Below the pieces are notes generated by a model that was not told where the DNA came from, did not search any database, and saw only the letters and a list, made by a program, of their open reading frames with translations. Below, piece by piece: positions 19,672-31,076 of a stretch of 64,000 bases of DNA. Position numbers and translations under genes: made by a program. Within the stretch, counting starts at the first letter, position 1, and the number at the start of each line of letters is the position of its first letter. This DNA is from Macrolepiota albuminosa (Eukaryota; Basidiomycota; Agaricomycetes; Agaricales; Agaricaceae), in assembly GCA_027475525.1 (NCBI GenBank), contig JAMWFC010000101.1:443101-507100 (forward strand), in the 5' to 3' direction.

Positions 19672-21646
19672 GCTGGCTTGAAATCTGGCCTTGATTTAGG
19701 GCGTTCTCCATTCAGTGCCTGCTCTGGGCATGGGCGGCTTCGTCCTCAATTCACTGCAGGAGTTCTGCATACCACAAACTGCATGCTGCAGTCACGATCC
19801 AAATCGGCCTTCTTGGCCAGGAAGGTCCCCACATGTTGACCCTGTGAGGGTGCCCCACCAGTCAGTAGTTGCCTGCTTCCCTCCTTGTGGCCACTATGAT
19901 GCTTGTAGTGGTTAGCAGTCTTAAGAGACTGCTCATACCTGATGGCATACGCCACAAACTCCTCCATATTGTTGACCTCTGGGGACAGTCTGTCCTCACG
20001 TATCAGATAGCGGCACATGTCTGCTGGAATACCATCCAAGAATGTTTCAAGCATCGTATACCCGTCTGGATATACTGCCATATTCTGAGCATGGTCATTA
20101 AGGATATCATAGAACCCTTGTATTCCCAACTTCTCGGTGTACTTGGCAGACTGGAAGTCCCACCTTGCATCCTGTAGTGTTAAAGAGTGCACAAATTGAT
20201 TGTACAGTCCTGTGAGGACTCCTTTAAATGTCCACTCATACTGGACCTGGTCGACGTGCAATACTGCTCGTCAAAACCACCTCATGGCCTCTCCAGCCAA
20301 GAACTCAGGCAGAATGAAGATTTGTTCTCATTCCATACAATCACCTCCATATAAGCACATGGCAAGATGGGTGCATATATCCATTGCCCAATCCTCCAAG
20401 TTGCTGAACTTGTATGTGCCTGTGTATGTGCAAATATGCCTACTATCTGCTTTATGCAGCTTCACCCCATCTGGTAACCATAAGGTTACCCCCAGAGCAT
20501 CATCAACTACTCAATGCAGACAATCGTGCATGGCTTCATGATGCATTTGAATGGCCTTCCGCTGACCCAGGGATCTAGTCACTAAATCAGCAGCTTGGAG
20601 AAGTAACTTCTCTTGTCCACCCTGCGGCAGACATCCTAAGCCTCCTCGACTGTGGGCATAATTGCCCTCGTCTCAAGGGGTCAAGCTAGGGCCGTCATCC
20701 CAGTCATTACCAGAGGCATCCTATCCAGTGGTGCCATCTCGATTGAGGAAGTCTTCTTGATCATGATCGTTGCACCACCCTGAGTCTGGAGAAGCTTGAT
20801 TCTCCTGGCCCTGCATTATGAATTGACGATGCATCTCATCAATGGGCTTAGTGTCCTCAAATATGATGCCCTGATTGTTGATAAGGGACTGTCCCTTAGT
20901 CCTGAGGTTGCCATTGTGCATACATTGATACATGACTCTGTCACTCAACGTTTCTGCCATGGACACATGCGGCATTACAGATGCCTCGCTCTCCACCTTG
21001 AGCACAGTACTATTGTGTCCATCTGGGCCTGACATATCTGTCCTAAGGTCTTGGTTACACATGTGTGGGGGCTCCTCATGCCACCCTTGTCCTGCTGGAG
21101 TATAGAAAGTACTCACTGGTTTTACTTTGGACACTTCCTGCGCCCATGCTAGTGCCTCCACTAGCTCAATTCCAACGTCTTGATTGCGATGTGCCAAGCA
21201 TTCCTCGGAAGTGTGGCTCCAGGGGGTCGAGACCCCCAATGGCCTTGCAGCCTTCCACTGCAAATACATTTGCAGTTCTATAGTGAGCACTCTCACCATC
21301 AAATCAGTATATTTTGTACTGAATACATTGGGCACTTCATGCCCCTGTCACCTAAGTGCTACTATATGTGCTGAAGCGTAGTGCTCAAGTCACGCTTGGG
21401 TGGTGTATTTCATCACCTCTAGATGTAAATCCCAGAACACCTGCAAGTGCATGGTGTACGTGGTTTTCAGCTGCTGCTCCTCTGCTCCGGCATCGTTGTT
21501 GCTCGACAACTCAATCACCTCCTCCAGGAGCTCTGCAACCTCTGGAACTTCATCCACTGCTGGTGTGTGTGGAAAGCTGTTTTCCATGTGGGCTACTTCA
21601 GGACTTGCAGCCTCCTCCGGTACCTCCTCTATGTGGTGATGCAAAA
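19672..21646 (-). pseudogene. G1 gag, capsid region
   Basis: Minus strand from 21644: an acidic Glu-rich part (EVPEVAELLEEVIELSS), a stretch ending FLNRDGTTG at 20721, then a retrotransposon-gag domain. That domain includes LEDWAMDICTHLAM, FILPEFLAGEAMRWF, YEWTFKGVLTGLYNQFVH, FLDGIPADMCRYLIRE and EEFVAYAIRYEQ around 20480-19900. In-frame stops occur about every 150 to 200 codons. Forms the particle core in the family; inactive here. Confidence 0.8.
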
Positions 21647-22600
21647 TGTAAATTTACTTATATTGTAAAGTAGCCTTAATGGAATAAGACTAGACTTTTA
21701 AATAAGTCAATTTAACTTCACTAAGATCGTGGAGCTTAGTTATGCGCACGCACACTTTGTAAAGTGGTGTTGTTATAATTTTTATTGATTTTAATATTGT
21801 AATGCAAATTAAAATTCACACTAAAATTGGGAATCAAATAGTATTAATACTAATAAAACCCGAAGTCAATCACTATGCGTCTGGCCTAAGATGTCCACTC
21901 CCTGGGGACTCCGAGCCGTGGCAAGTTGATTGCTTGCCCGACTCCCCCAAATTACCATCCTTCTTATACCCATTCCTACTATGCACGGACCATTGCATAT
22001 CGTGCGTGTGTCGTTGTCAGTTGGTAAGCTTGCCATGCCCAGGCAGTCGGGTAGCATGGTACCGAGCCCAGGTTTATGGCTAATGGTTCCCCCGTATCCT
22101 GGTGCGCGTGGTGACTCTTTTTCACGGCTAATCCTTCCTCCCTTTTTCTTCCTGCTCCGATTTCCTCCCTCCCTTCTCTGTTCCTCTCCTGGAGCTCCTG
22201 CCCTTATTTTGTAGCTGTGCGGTCGTGGTGTGTGGTCGTAGCAAGATTTTGTCGAGGGGCTGAGAGCGAGGTGGGGTATTAGTGGTGAGTTGTCACTCAG
22301 AGATAAGCATTTGATGGGATGATGCCAGATCTGATGAGATTCAATCTTGGGATGTGTCCCGAGATCTAGCCCTGCCAAGCACCGCCACTGATCGGTTATC
22401 TCCTTGTCTCCTTGATCGGACACTTCTGCGTGTTGCTCCCTCACTGCTTATGCGCTGTTTGTTGTCGTTACACATTTGTGGGTCTTTTTCGAGGTAAAGG
22501 CTCCTGCGTCTACAGGTTTTGACGCCTGCTTACAGTTTTTGGCAGATATTTATATTTTTGGGAGCCTTTTTATCTTTTGCCTGCCTCGTTTTTAGAGGCA
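21647..22600. other. Unassigned insertion in G1 gag N-part
   Basis: Composition changes and gag reading stops at about 21647 and resumes near 22600. A 192-codon minus-strand ORF (22444-21866) has no recognisable motif and is rich in Arg/Lys/Pro/Ser. TGTAAATTTAC at 21647 and GTCGTTACA at 22472 could be LTR ends, but the flanking 5-mers do not match. Confidence 0.4.
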
Positions 22601-23065
22601 GTCGTATCAGTGGGCTTCTGCTATCCTGGAGGGCATTGAGCCCACCACAGCCCACCTGGTCCCACTACTCTGGCTCAGAGGAATAGTTCCCCCAGTCCGT
22701 ACCAACAACTCGGTGTCTCCTAAGATGCCCTGGGCACCTGTTGACTGTTGGCCTTCATCAGGGGGCCCTTTTGAGGCTAGTCGGCTGGACTGTCACAGTC
22801 CTCCTGGCAGCTGCGTAGCTGGGAGAGTTAATTCCCCTGGCATCTTGTTCCATGGCCATTGCTGACCATCCTGTTGTGAGCTCTCAGCTCTCCGGGCCTC
22901 GCTTTCATTCCCAGACAGGTCGGTGCTCCGACCTTGGTCTTGAGCCTTGGGTCTTGACTGATCCGCATTGGATGCTGGCATGTCCTGAGTGTCTGCTGGG
23001 TCTCCCTGTAGGTCATGGGCATTCTGCCCACTGTCAGTGGAAACTGCAGGTATGGGATTACTCAT
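22601..23065 (-). pseudogene. G1 gag N-terminal part
   Basis: ATG at 23065, 76 bases after the 5' LTR. The protein starts MSNPIPAVSTDSGQNAHD and is Ser/Gln/Asp-rich (DNA PADTQD, GRSTDLSGNESEARR). It continues past a stop at 22793 in the same style to about 22610 (GILGDTELLVRTGGTIP). No domain recognised; its position and composition fit the matrix-like start of gag. Confidence 0.55.
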
Positions 23066-23114
23066 TGATCTCCTGTCAACGAACTCAGTGACTGACGTCG
23101 GATGCTAGGCAATA

Positions 23115-23128
23115 GATCCTAGCTGGCA
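23115..23128 (-). other. Candidate primer-binding site of G1
   Basis: Minus strand TGCCAGCTAGGATC lies 12 bases downstream of the 5' LTR, after a T-run. It resembles the complement of a tRNA 3' acceptor/T-arm. Which tRNA cannot be told here. Confidence 0.4.
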
Positions 23129-23140
23129 GATTCAAAAAAA

Positions 23141-23376
23141 TGTAACAAAGTTACGACTTTGAGAGAGCTTAGTGTGCACACAACACTGAATCAGACCAGA
23201 CCGGTCTATTGACAATGTAGTATACAACAAGAATAAGCTGCTTAATAAGCAGCTAGTAAAAGTAATTATAGTAACGTAAATAATAGTATTATATTATATA
23301 ATTAATGTAATATAATACTGCCTACTACTGTAAGTACAAGCTATGTGGCCAGCGCCACATAGCGGACTACGCTACA
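23141..23376 (-). repeat. 5' LTR of G1
   Basis: 236 bp, followed at 23377 by the target duplication AGTAA. It retains CpG at positions where the 3' LTR has TpG. Confidence 0.9.
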
Positions 23377-24317
23377 AGTAATGAGGTCCTGAAAAATATT
23401 GTTCATCATTGTTTGAAAGGTAACAGAGCTGTTGGTGAGCCTGAAAAACATTATCAGCAGTTCAAATAGCCCAAGGTTGATCTGAAATGCTGCCTTCTAC
23501 TTGTATCTCTCTTGAATGCACATGTTGCTGCAGCCTCAGCAGATGTCCAACTTAATAAAATAGTGTGTACTTGGAGGTTGTTGTTGAGCTTGGAGATGAG
23601 AGGAGTGGGTAGATTCTTAACAGTTATTGCATTGAGCACATGATAGTCTCAGACCAACTGAAGAGAACCATCTTTCTTCTTAATGAAGAATACCAGAGAG
23701 GCTATAGGGGGCTTTGAGGGTGTATATGCTTGAACTTAAGATTCTCCCAGAAGAATGTATCTGGTTTGTCCTGCTTTTTGGAGGCAAGCAGATAAACTTT
23801 GCCATTGGCAGGCTTTAAGTTCAGCAAGAGCTCAATTGCATGATCCTACTGCTTGTGTTTTGGGAGGAAATTGAATGATGCTTTGGAAAAAACATCCTCA
23901 AAATCATGGAGGTAGTTGAAAACTGCATCACAGAAAGCCCAGACAGAAGAGTTAGCTGTGAAGGCCTGGGCCAGCTATTGAAATGTGGCCTGACTAGCTC
24001 AGATCTCTTCTATAGTTTCTGGACCTGCAGGGTAGTGGCATAGATATGGTCTTCTATCTTGATAGCCTCATCTAGGAGCTCTGGGTCCTAAGCTGGCAAG
24101 AACTCTCTTTTGCATCTCTCTTCCTGCATGGACCTCTCTTTGCTATTTTTGTCATTCCCATAGAGGGCCTCTCTTAGAGAGAATGACAGGAGTAGAGGGT
24201 GCAGCAGGTTGAAATTGGCAAAGAAGAGGTGCTTGATCCAGCATGCCTAGATAGCTATGCATTCCTGCATTGTGGTATGCCACTCCTTCCTTGCTTCCTC
24301 TATGCAGGTGGCACCAT
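23377..24317 (-). pseudogene. Older gypsy pol (G2), reverse transcriptase N-part
   Basis: Minus strand from about 24000: VFSKASFNFLPKHKQ-DHAIELL, LKPANGKVYLLASKKQDK, a decayed KKDGSLR-VQDY-like region, LNAITVKNLPTPLISKLNNNLQ, then FRSTLGYLNC, the usual 'AAFRTNRGLFEPLV' region. Frame changes and stops are frequent. It continues into 7177-6393 on the far side of G1. It is a different, more decayed gypsy lineage than G1. Confidence 0.8.
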
Positions 24318-24691
24318 GTATGTCAAATTAATATAAACAAGGTCATATAACATTGTTTATACTTGTCAAAAAGTGTCTCCATCTTCTATTAGTGAAAAAT
24401 AAAGAAAATTGAAACAAGGTCATATAACATTGTTTATACTTGTCAAAAAGTGTCTCCATCTTCTATTAGTGAAAAATAAAGAAAATTGAAGAAGTCAAAA
24501 AACTGCCCCAATGGTTGAAGATTTATTAATCAGCAAGTTTTTGCTCAAATTACATGATCCATACATCATTATAAAGCTGAGATGCAGCTGTATATCATGT
24601 GATTTTTGTGTCTTTTTTGCCCAAGTAATGGTTGCACACTATGTGAATCTTTCCAAAAAGACCAAACATTGGAGCAGTTTTTTGAGCCAGT
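24318..24691. repeat. Second copy of the Tc1 right arm
   Basis: Matches 4020-4342 from TGTCAAATTA.TA.AAACAAGGTCA through to TTTTTTGAGCCAGT, including the MITE-like part at 24491-24691. No transposase remains. Contains a 77-bp duplication (24335-24488) not present in the copy at 4 kb. Confidence 0.8.
24335..24488. repeat. 77-bp exact tandem duplication (4 of 9)
   Basis: Two identical units starting AAACAAGGTCATATAAC. The homologous Tc1 arm at 4037-4115 has one unit. Confidence 0.9.
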
Positions 24692-25259
24692 ATATATCAT
24701 TCTCTAGAGTATCTTATTACAAATGATGTAGCCAGAGTCCAAACAAAAACTTGATATTCTTGCAACAAAGAGGGCTTCAAAGGCTTGAAGCTAAGCTCAT
24801 GATTTTGGAGAGCCTGAGCCTCCTCAAGCCCAGACTGGTAAAACTGGTGCATCACTAAATGTCAGTGAATGAATAGAATAGCACTCAATGTATTATGTAT
24901 ATACTGTGAAAATAGAGGTAGATGCTGAAGAGCGTAAGGAGTGTGTAATATAAAATGGAACTTACGCCTCAGTGGATGAATAGCACTGAGGTGTAACTGT
25001 GACGAACAGAAAGAAAACCATACCAAATTATTATCTGATAATGTGACTCCGTATCCTCAACATCAAGGACTCGTCAGCAAAAGGAGGAGTAAAGGGCCTG
25101 AAGCGCAAATCAATATGAAACCAGTAGCACTGTGCCAAAAATGACAAGAAACGATCTGAAGAAAGACAAGCATAATTGTGAACTGCCAGTGGCGTGTTGA
25201 ACAAGCTTGATCATTGCATAACCGTGCAAACATGTTCTTCTCGGTCCATGTCAATGAGA
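24692..25259. other. Transposon block to gene island boundary
   Basis: No gene recognised. CpG becomes common from roughly 24.95 kb on, marking the edge of the decayed block. Confidence 0.5.
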
Positions 25260-26298
25260 TCAAGGAATGACGTTGCCTGCGCCGCCGCGACCGAAGGAAC
25301 GCTAAAAAGTACATAAAAACAAACAGGTGAGATCCAAGTCTGAGAAGACGCACTGGAAGGGGAGACGAACCGATACACGAGAGGTATAGAACAGTTTTGT
25401 GTCCGAAAGGCCGGTGCCACCTTCAACAAGATCAGTCGCGGTACTGCCTGATGGACGACGGATGTTGCCTGCGCCACCACGGCCTGTGGAATATGTCTAC
25501 GTAACGTTGAAATTATAAATCAGATGCAAGACAGGGAAGAACGTACGGCAGAGACGGCAAAAGATGGTTCTCGACCACGGGGGATACTTATTGTGTCACA
25601 ATTATGATGTGCTGATGCACACGAGTTTTGGGCTCGGTGGATGTTTCCTGCACCACCACGACCGGAAGAATACTATTATATTTATTTTCATCAGTCGTGA
25701 TTGCAAGATGTCATGTGAGAAGACGCACGTAGACTTGGCAACCATGAGACAATGAGTGATCTGCATTGTCATGAGTCGTTCGCTTATCAGGGATCAAAGG
25801 GGGCAAGAAATCAAAGATGGGGAGATGGGCAGAAATGGGCAGAAATCAGGAGAAAGGTGGAAATTAAGTCTCCGCCTTGCCACCGCTATTATGATAGCGC
25901 ACTACGGGACAGATTTAAATGACTTGGGACTCACATTCGGATCCTACAGTGTTGATTGAATCAGAGTCTGTATTTGTGTTGTCTTTTCTGCGCTCAAAAT
26001 GTACGTGGAGCAATTTTTCATGCCAGCCTTGCAACCATGAAGATACCTTGCACAATAGATGATGAGAGGATGGAGCGGGTTCAACCAGAGTGGTACAGGA
26101 GGAGTAGGGTGGTATGTTGGGAGAGTCAAATAGTCCGTTGTATGGTAACTGCACGTGTGGTGTTGATCTAGACGAATTTTCCTTCAGCACTCCATCAAGA
26201 AAAAAGGCGACATACATGACTCCATCTCCTTTAGCTTGAATTCGAGTTTCAGTGTAGCTAGGGTCACTGCCAAGGACCTTCCTTGAAATGTATGACAT
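25260..26298 (-). CDS. DUF3602/Par32-like protein, second copy, possibly decaying
   Basis: Exons show three GRGGAGN repeats in the order of the neighbour at 28187: SGRGGAGNIHRAQ near 25650, TGRGGAGNIRRPS near 25470, and FGRGGAGNVIP followed by the stop at 25260. Exon 1 ends DSDSINTVGSE before a GTGAGT donor at about 25930, matching DADSRSISTVGS of the neighbour. The small exon near 25750 reads DNADHSLSHGCQVY, where the neighbour has DNADRSLSRGREVY. The Arg codons were lost by C-to-T changes. The start is unclear: the ORF ATG at 26298 gives an N-terminus unlike the neighbour's. It is shorter, with fewer repeats, so a degenerating tandem duplicate. Known relatives (yeast Par32/Amu1) act in TOR-linked ammonium uptake; a role here is inference. 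Confidence 0.55.
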
Positions 26299-28186
26299 GC
26301 TTGGGAGCTTTGGTGAAGATCATTGCATAAGATCTCTGATGCTCTTGCGACAAATTCAACGAGAGCATACCTGTCCGTTGCAGTGCGGAGTCACTTTCTT
26401 ATCCGATGACTTTTACAAGCAGATAAGCGGAGAAGGAGCTAGGAGAGGCAGACTTCAAAAAAAAAGAGTTAGCACAGACCTAGAGCGCCGGGGTAAACGA
26501 GGAGTGGTGTGCAACTATAACTGATGATGGGAAGTCAGAATCGTTCTACAGCATATACATATATATATATATGATAATAACTTTAGATAGACGCTTGATG
26601 CACCAATCCGAAATAAATGTTTAATTGGGGTAACCGAAAATGGACTACTATCGGAGGGTCGGAGACGAACGTAACTTGAATATTTTCCTTCGGGTAACAA
26701 ATCTTTCAAAATGGTTTGCCACAAACAATACCAATACCTTGTTTTGTTGAGGCCGTGCCGACATATTCTTAGAGCGAGGACCAACGCGCAGCTCTAGACT
26801 TGTGCGGACTATCAAAAGTTCATCCACGGTGACCATGAGGATTTGTGATTATCTACTTTGACAGGCCGTAGTGGTCGCAAAAGCAAAACGCAGCGACAGG
26901 AGGATGATTCTGAAATATTCTCACGGCTGTCAGGTCAAATGACAGATTAAGGCAGACAATGAGCACCTGTTGACTCAGGACCTATACTTAGTTGTATCGC
27001 CCTTACTAGCAGTTCGTCTTCGTGATTGATATGTGAGCGATCTTCCATAAAATACCCATCTATGATAGGTTAGATAGACAGACACAGCATGAGATATCGA
27101 TACCAAGACTGGAATCAGCCGCCGAACACGCCAACGATACATATCGAATCACTTTGGAGTCGATTTAAGACAGTATACAAGTATGCGTTTCGACCATGGT
27201 GGTTGTTTTGAATGTCTGCGGAAGAGTGGAGGCATTTGAGACAGAATGATTTGATAACAGAAGTCGGATCAAGTTATCTGTGGCTCTTGAGGCAAACTTT
27301 GTCTCTTGGCGGTCAAGACATTCACAAATCAGAGAAGTACTAGTTGGGCAGTAGAATCACAGGACTTGACAGATGAAACAATCAGGAGAAGTGCATAATC
27401 TGCTGTACGGATTGTGCGGAGAATTATCCATATCAACATCAATCCCAATCGGTGATCACCCTAGTGATGGACTCTCGAAGAGGATACAAAAAAAGAAGCC
27501 TCATCGCATGGTTGTTGCCAACCTGGGTGGTTCACGGACTTGCTTGGTCAGAACTTGCTTCCGGCTCAGTTTATTGGTGCCGGAGGCTCACAGCTTTCCC
27601 TTCTTGTGCTTGTCATAGGTCCAGGTCCTTCAGTTGTTAAGGGCAAAGAGCAGCTAACGCTCATCTACTCAGGCCAGGATAGTACAAGAGCAATTACAGT
27701 GTCGGAGAGTGACTGTTCTAGTAGGAACAGCGAGAAGAAGGGCTTAGGCCTCAAAACGTGGTTGCTAAGGACAGAAGGGAGAATGAAAATGATGGAGTAG
27801 GAACACGTGACAGACAGGGAAAACGAGATTCTATGGATCAACACGAACGGCATCCTTCGGCCGCAGAGCCCGACCAAGTGTAATATCTGAAATCACTCGT
27901 GCGTTTCTGTGACGTGGCCGCTTTGGAGGGCATATAGCACACGTGAGCAAGTTGTTGGTAAGGAAATATTCATATCTGGGCAAGGTATCATACAATTACA
28001 CTGCGAAAGTAACATTGGTTCGTCTGCTCGTCTTTTTGGTTTAGGTTGTCGTTCCGTGTGATGGCAAGGACAGAGGTAGAGAGTTGGGGGAGGAAATGAG
28101 GAAATAGTCGTAAATAGAGTACAAAGTAGATAGTTGGTCGAGTGAAGATATCGTGAATCGTAAATTCTGTAGATCGTAGATTGTAT
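26299..28186. other. Intergenic, no gene recognised
   Basis: Only short ORFs with no motif. An ATATATATAT run lies near 26560. Nothing else is supportable. Confidence 0.5.
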
Positions 28187-29658
28187 TCAAGAAGAGGGGT
28201 CCCGGACAAGAAGGACATTACCCGCCCCACCACGTCCCAGCGACTCCCGTCTCTGCGATTTGGACACTGGGGATGGTGAGGCAGTCGAATTTGCGGTCCT
28301 GCCCCGGCCCGTCACCTGTCTAATTCCAAAAGCCAAACATTCATCAGCATCAATCACAACTTGAAAAAAGGAACAGAGACACGTACATTGCCATCCCACC
28401 CTCACCCTTCTGCACCACATTCTCCTCTCTCCTCTTGTCGTCATCTTCGTCCTCATCGCGCTCCGCAATCCCCTCTGGCACCGCACCTCCGTCCACACCC
28501 AAGAACCCCTTGTTGTTGTTGCCCGCGCCTCCGCGCCCTGTAAAGCGGCCCGGGCCCAGGGGTATGTGTGTGTGCCCTTGGTTCCCATCCGCGCCAGCGA
28601 ACCCAAAGTTACCTGCGCCTCCGCGTCCCGCCAAGCGAGACGGGCTTAGGTGCGTGTGGGGCGTCCCCGCGGCGGTGGAGGGGGTACTGCGTGGGGGACT
28701 TGCGGTGCTGTTTGTGGAGGAGGTCAGAGCTACGGGGCCGCGCGATCGTGAGCGCGAGCGGCCAGGAAAGATGTTGCCTGCGCCGCCTCGGCCGGAGGAG
28801 TGCTGTATAATCAATGAATGGTGAGTGAAGTAGAAGGAGAAAGGGAAGAAAGACGAACGGGGACATCTACGGAGGCTGCAACGTGTGCACGAATCACTTC
28901 TGCGTCGGAGAGGCCAGTGTCGCCCTCGACGATGTCTGAGCCGGGATCGCGGGAGGGTGAACGGATGTTGCCAGCGCCACCACGGCCCGTGGAGAATATC
29001 TGGGTTACAAAAAAGGTGATCAGAAGAGAAAAGAGACGTAGTATACGAAAAACGCACGGCACGGACGCCAGAAACGGGTTCACGACCACGAGTTACGGAA
29101 AAGTCATCTGGACCGTCAGTAGGACGAGCGTCACGAGAGATTGATGCCCGGCGGATGTTTCCTGCGCCACCACGGCCAGAAGATTGCTGTGGGACTATTT
29201 TTAGCTAGGAAAAAAATGGAGTGTGGCGAAGAGGCATACGTAGACTTCGCGACCGCGGGACAATGAACGATCTGCGTTGTCAATGTCAGTCATCAAAGAG
29301 ATGGCAGGGTCGGAAATGTATAAAAGGGGTACGGAAAGCGCGGTTAACAGAGATCGAGGAAGTGTTTGTGCGGGGCAGAGATAAGGGAACAGGCGGAAGA
29401 CAAGCAATTTAAATAAGGGCGGATCCCTTGTCTTCCTTATCTCGCTTCGCCTTTTTCTGTTTTTCTACCACAATCTCGCACTCTGACGCCTTGCTGGCAG
29501 AATGTAGACTCACCCTGGGATCCGACGGTGCTTATCGAACGAGAATCGGCGTCTTTGTCGTCGTTCCCCCTGTCACGACTCAGAGTACGCGACAACCTTG
29601 CGCCAAGAGCTTGCAGCCCAAACGATACACGGCGAGATGGTGACCTAGAACGTTCCAT
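28187..29658 (-). CDS. DUF3602 / Par32-like GRGGAGN-repeat protein
   Basis: ATG at 29658 (MERSRSPSRRVSFGLQALG). Exon 1 stops at STVGSQG before GTGAGT. A short exon follows (TDIDNADRSLSRGRE), then exons each opening with a repeat: SSGRGGAGNIRR, STGRGGAGNIRS, SSGRGGAGNIFPG, LAGRGGAGNFG, FTGRGGAGNNN, a decayed VTGRGRTAN, and a last SLGRGGAGNVLL before the stop at 28187. At least six introns place repeats at exon starts, suggesting growth by exon duplication. Ser/Arg/Pro-rich and low complexity, with no membrane segment or signal. The GRGGxGN repeat is the hallmark of the fungal DUF3602 family that includes yeast Par32/Amu1, a TOR-responsive phosphoprotein affecting ammonium transporters. The same role here is inferred, not shown. 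Confidence 0.85.
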
Positions 29659-31076
29659 GACGAAGTGTTAAAAGAGTAGTAGCAGGGATAAGAGAGGGGA
29701 GGATTGATGTTTTCGAAAGTCTCGGCGTTCGGGGTCTTTTTACTGTTTGTACGCCTTCCGACCTGCCAATGGCGTTTTTTTCGTGTCACGTTTGATTCAC
29801 TAAACCCGTTGTGCAAGAGTCTACTTATGTTGCAATTGTCCCTGTGTGGCTCGTCTACAAACCGGATCTCACAAACCCTATTTGCTACTTCATCCGGCCA
29901 TCATGCTATTTTCCTCCTTCTTCTGTCTTCCGCCCATCACACCCAGATCATCAGAACGGTCTAATACCAGTAAGTTTTATTCCCTCTCTGTTTTCAGAGT
30001 AGGACGATACCACACAAATGCCGGCATTCAGGCACGTTTCATATGTGGTGGTGTAAAAATTTTTTGTCATGAGCACGCTTTCTGTCGGACTTACGTCATG
30101 CATGATATCTTCTTTCGTAATGCTTCCGCCACTGCCACATGTGGTGCAATTGGGGTTGATTTCTTGGAACTGGAATTGGACATGACAAGGGTCGTTGTTC
30201 TACAAACGTTTCTATCCAGAAATGGTGCAGAGGTTGTCTTGGCGCCTTGGACTTGTCAGACATTGTCAGACCAGAGGCCCCAATTGCCGTGTCGCTTGGA
30301 CGGATCATGGTTCCTCCATCCAATCTGGCTTTTGATGGTCGCACGTTGATGAAATGAAAATCCCGAACAGGCAGAGAGAAAATGTTGCGCTAGCTATTGT
30401 TCCTCGGGCCTCAACGCCAAGCCGTGGTACACTGAACACTCAAATTGTCCGCAGACCAATTATCTTCTCAGGTCCCCCACTAATAACCCGGACCTTAACA
30501 ACGCCCACGTAGGATTCGTTTTGTCCAAATGAGAGCAACTATTTTCCACGTGATAAGCTTCGTCGGGATACGAGCTGATAAGATCGGCTGATACATCTTT
30601 TGAGACTACAAAGCGCGTCAAAGCGCGTCTCTGGGAACTCGACTTAGACTTGGAAATTGGATGAATGGAAGATCGCTACCAGTTTACTGGAGATAAAAGG
30701 ATCTGAACAATGTATCACCTAGGAAGGTTAGAATTCAGCGTCGACCGATCTCCAGCTCGGCAGGCTATATGGTCAAACAGGTCAAACATGCCTATTCCTC
30801 CGCCGGCATTGATTTTTCATTATGCCCGTTCCTGTAATAGATATTCCTCCGAAGACTAAATATTTAGGATATGTCAAGCGACAAGATATTGAACTAAGCG
30901 TTATATCCGACAAAGATTGGACCGTATAATGAAGAAAAAGTGGGCATGTGAAATCATACAAACTATGAGAGGAAATAAAAGATACAAACTATACATATTA
31001 CAGACAGACATAAAATCGGTTTTCGGTATTCAGTTCAAACACGCAAAAGTTTTCCCGGACCTCAATCGTGCTCTAG
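29659..31076. other. Intergenic, no gene recognised
   Basis: Upstream of the DUF3602 gene. A 167-codon plus-strand ORF (29846-30349) has no motif and no convincing splice context, so it is not called. Confidence 0.45.

Larger units (their letters stand above)
7178..23376 (-). mobile_element. G1: complete 16.2-kb Ty3/gypsy chromovirus with nested insertions
   Basis: Direct 236-bp LTRs at 7178-7413 and 23141-23376, flanked by identical AGTAA at 7173-7177 and 23377-23381, define one insertion. Minus-strand order: gag N-part (23065 down), gag capsid and zinc knuckle (21.6-19.0 kb), protease (18.9-18.5), RT and RNase H (16.9-14.4), integrase with chromodomain (14.3-12.5), then an extra ORF (12355-7459). 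A purine tract AGGGGGTG precedes the 3' LTR. Three solo LTRs, an LTR fragment and one Helitron-like element lie inside. Removing the delimited insertions leaves about 13 kb. All proteins have stops or frame breaks, so the copy is inactive. Confidence 0.9.

Noticed and set aside
21647..22472. A further solo LTR with TGTAAA..GTTACA ends
   Set aside because: Flanking 5-mers do not match and no second copy is in the window; left as an unassigned insertion.
29846..30349. 167-codon ORF as a gene
   Set aside because: No motif, no homologous structure and no clear splice or promoter context.
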